In this document: positions 62,094 to 64,000 of the stretch, piece after piece
Position numbering within the stretch: the stretch's first letter is position 1
How the letters are laid out: the number at the start of each line of letters is the position of its first letter
From: Ancylobacter aquaticus
Lineage (GTDB): Bacteria; Pseudomonadota; Alphaproteobacteria; Rhizobiales; Xanthobacteraceae
Direction: 5' to 3'
Length of the DNA: 64,000 nt
NCBI RefSeq assembly: GCF_004339465.1
Contig: NZ_SMFY01000004.1
Span: forward strand, 186,001-250,000
Translations under genes and position numbers: made by a program
The notes under the pieces: generated by a model
Told to the model about the DNA's origin: nothing
Seen by the model: only the letters and a program-made list of their open reading frames with translations
The model's database searches: none

Positions 62094-64000
62094 TCACGCC
62101 GCGTCGACAAAACTGTCGACCACCTTCTTCTCGCCGGCCTTGTCGAACTGCACGGTGAGCTTGTTGCCTTCCACCGAGGCCACCTCGCCATAGCCGAACT
62201 TCTGGTGGAACACCCGGTCGCCGACGGCAAAGCGCGTCGCCGGCCCGGTGGAGCGGGCGATGAGCTCGCCCTCGATGACCAGCCCGCCGCGCGCCTTCTC
62301 GCTTGCCGCGAAGCGCGAGGGGCGGTTGTCGGCGAAGGTGCCCGACCCGCCGCCGGAAAACCCGCCTGACGACCCGCCCGATCCGCCGCCGCCGGCGCGA
62401 GAGGCGTTCTGCGCCCGCTGCCAGCCGGGCGTGGAATAGGAGGAACCGAAGGTCTGCGCCTCGTCGAAACGGCTCGGCCCGTAGCCATAGCGGCCCGACT
62501 GGCCGCCCCCCCAGCCCTGCCCGCCGCGCGATTCCGTCACCTCCACGTCCTTCTCCGACAATTCGTCGAGGAAGCGGCTCGGCACGGCCGATTGCCACAG
62601 GCCGTGGATGCGCCGGTTGGAGGCGAAGAACACCTTGGCCCGCTTGCGCGCGCGGGTGATGCCGACATAGGCGAGGCGGCGCTCCTCCTCCAGCCCGGCA
62701 CGGCCCTGCTCGTCCAGCGCGCGCTGGTTGGGAAACACGCCCTCCTCCCAGCCGGGCAGGAACACAGTATCGAATTCCAGCCCCTTGGCGGAATGCAGCG
62801 TCATGATGCTGACGGCATCGCCTCCATTGCCGCGATCGACATCCATCACCAGCGAAATGTGTTCGAGGAAGCCGATCAGGTTCTCGAACGGCTCCATCGA
62901 GCGCACGAGTTCCTTGAGGTTGTCGAGCCGGCCTTGAGCGTCGGCGGAGCGGTCCTTCTGCCACATCTCGGTGTAGCCGGACTCGTCCAGCACGATCTCC
63001 GCCAGTTCGTGATGGCGCATGGTGGCCATCTGCTCCCGCCAGCGGTCGAACGAGCCGACAAGCTCGCGCAAGGTGAGGCGCACCTTGGGCTTCAGTTCCT
63101 CGCTCGCCGCCAGCTCGCGGGCGGCTTCGGCCAGTGGAAGCTGGGCGGCGCGGGCATGATCGTGGATCTGCCGCAGCGCCGCGTCGCCGAGCCCGCGCTT
63201 GGGCACGTTGACGATGCGCTCGAAGGCGAGGTCGTCGGTCGGCGAGGCGATGACCCTGAGATAAGCCAGCGCGTCGCGGATTTCCGCCCGCTCGTAGAAG
63301 CGCGGGCCGCCGATGACGCGGTAGTTCAGCCCCAGCGTGACGAAGCGTTCCTCGAATTCGCGCATCTGGAACGAGGCGCGCACGAGGATGGCGATTTGCG
63401 TCAGCGCGTGGCCGGCGCGCTGCAACTGCTCGATCTCCTCGCCGATGGCGCGGGCTTCCTCCTGGCTGTCCCAGGCGCCCGTCACCGTCACCTTCTCGCC
63501 GCTCTCGCCTTCCGAGAACAGCGTCTTGCCGAGCCGCCCGGCATTGTGGGCGATAAGGTGCGCCGCCGCGCCGAGGATATGGCCGGTGGAGCGGTAATTG
63601 CGCTCCAGCCGCACCACGGTGGCGCCGGGAAAATCGCTGTCGAAGCGCAGGATGTTGTCCACCTCGGCGCCGCGCCAGCCATAGATCGACTGGTCGTCGT
63701 CGCCGACGCAGCAGACATTGCGCGAGCCCGCCGCCAGCAGCCGCAGCCACAGATACTGCGCGACATTGGTGTCCTGGTATTCGTCGACGAGGATATAGCG
63801 GAAGCGGCGATGATACTCCGCCAGCACGTCCGGGTTCTCGCGCAGCAGGCGAATGCTCTCCAGCAGCAAATCGCCGAAATCCACCGCGTTCAGCGCCTTC
63901 AGCCGCGCCTGATAGTCGGTGTACAGCTTCTGCCCAAGCCCGTTGGCAAACGCCGAACCCTCGCCGGCCGGCACCTGCGCCGGGGAGAGGCCGCGATTCT
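62094..64000 (-). CDS. uvrD: ATP-dependent DNA helicase UvrD/PcrA, N-terminus beyond the window
   Basis: The frame is open to the right edge (636 codons here, starting RGLSPAQVP), so the N-terminal Walker A part is missing. Visible SF1A motifs: ILVDEYQDTNVAQY (motif II), GDDDQSIYGWRGAE (motif III), ERNYRSTGHIL (motif IV), IMTLHSAKGLEFDTVFLPG (motif V) and ERRLAYVGITRARKR (motif VI). A Gly/Ser/Arg-rich linker (GGGGSGGSSGGFSGGGSGTF) separates the motor from a C-terminal Tudor-like domain, VFHQKFGYGEVASVEGNKL, that binds RNA polymerase in PcrA. It unwinds DNA in nucleotide excision and mismatch repair. Confidence 0.95.
   Translation of the reverse strand, partial: NRGLSPAQVPAGEGSAFANGLGQKLYTDYQARLKALNAVDFGDLLLESIRLLRENPDVLAEYHRRFRYILVDEYQDTNVAQYLWLRLLAAGSRNVCCVGDDDQSIYGWRGAEVDNILRFDSDFPGATVVRLERNYRSTGHILGAAAHLIAHNAGRLGKTLFSEGESGEKVTVTGAWDSQEEARAIGEEIEQLQRAGHALTQIAILVRASFQMREFEERFVTLGLNYRVIGGPRFYERAEIRDALAYLRVIASPTDDLAFERIVNVPKRGLGDAALRQIHDHARAAQLPLAEAARELAASEELKPKVRLTLRELVGSFDRWREQMATMRHHELAEIVLDESGYTEMWQKDRSADAQGRLDNLKELVRSMEPFENLIGFLEHISLVMDVDRGNGGDAVSIMTLHSAKGLEFDTVFLPGWEEGVFPNQRALDEQGRAGLEEERRLAYVGITRARKRAKVFFASNRRIHGLWQSAVPSRFLDELSEKDVEVTESRGGQGWGGGQSGRYGYGPSRFDEAQTFGSSYSTPGWQRAQNASRAGGGGSGGSSGGFSGGGSGTFADNRPSRFAASEKARGGLVIEGELIARSTGPATRFAVGDRVFHQKFGYGEVASVEGNKLTVQFDKAGEKKVVDSFVDAA

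Noticed and set aside
1-64000. CRISPR arrays, tRNA or rRNA genes, insertion sequences and prophage.
   Set aside because: No regularly spaced repeats, no cloverleaf apart from the tmRNA acceptor domain, and no transposase, integrase or phage structural gene was seen.

Overview
The window is about 64 kb of GC-rich chromosomal DNA from an alphaproteobacterium, most likely order Hyphomicrobiales (Rhizobiales) and possibly near Xanthobacteraceae. Supporting markers are a circularly permuted two-piece tmRNA gene, an alpha-type SspB, a TrcR-like DUF1013 regulator, a GapR-like DUF2312 protein, a cysteine-free 41-residue L36, and lineage-typical small families (DUF1036, DUF1244, DUF2065, DUF4164, DUF4169). 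The placement is inference from gene content; no rRNA is present. Genes are packed tightly, often with ATGA overlaps. I saw no insertion sequence, prophage, CRISPR array, rRNA or tRNA.

Layout. 1-5 kb: the end of an ABC exporter, then leftward genes for a GNAT enzyme, a MotA/MotB-like proton-channel pair, an inositol-phosphatase family enzyme, ZapA and a DUF4164 coiled coil. 5-11 kb: the rightward central-carbon cluster tkt-gap-pgk-fba, with strong hairpins between the genes and a terminator after fba. 11-21 kb: a large secreted repeat protein facing a ThiE-like protein, a Sel1-repeat protein and a membrane PAS/GGDEF/EAL protein, then YqgE, a DsbD-alpha-like protein and a one-cysteine peroxiredoxin. 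21-29 kb: two small YdcH-family proteins, propionyl-CoA synthetase, TrcR, YceI, then ispH-thrB-rnhA, L36 and a TPR protein. 29-33 kb: folA, an amine oxidase, sspB and the split tmRNA gene. 33-42 kb: thyA, a GNAT enzyme, a Spy-like protein, fumC, DUF4169-RHH, hflK-hflC-DUF2065 and degP. 42-52 kb: DUF1036, glycerate kinase, a formylglutamate amidohydrolase, DUF1244, GapR-like protein, a DUF882 peptidase, an L,D-transpeptidase and purE-purK. 52-64 kb: msrQ with an odd Gly/Pro repeat, miaA, serB, a giant AsmA protein, a lactate/glycolate dehydrogenase, a thioesterase, prmA and most of a UvrD/PcrA helicase.

Functional links. The tkt-gap-pgk-fba block supplies the shared steps of glycolysis, the pentose phosphate pathway and possibly the Calvin cycle. 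sspB lies next to ssrA, so the proteolytic adaptor and the tag it would recognise are neighbours. hflKC and degP with the L,D-transpeptidase, DUF882, AsmA and Spy-like proteins form an envelope-maintenance group. thyA and folA serve the folate/dTMP cycle, and purE-purK serve purine synthesis.

The window looks mostly like core genome. The points most worth following are the split tmRNA, the non-flagellar MotA/MotB pair, the secreted triple-repeat protein, the palindromic repeat pair at 43.9 kb, the degenerate GGDEF/EAL protein and the repeat-bearing MsrQ.
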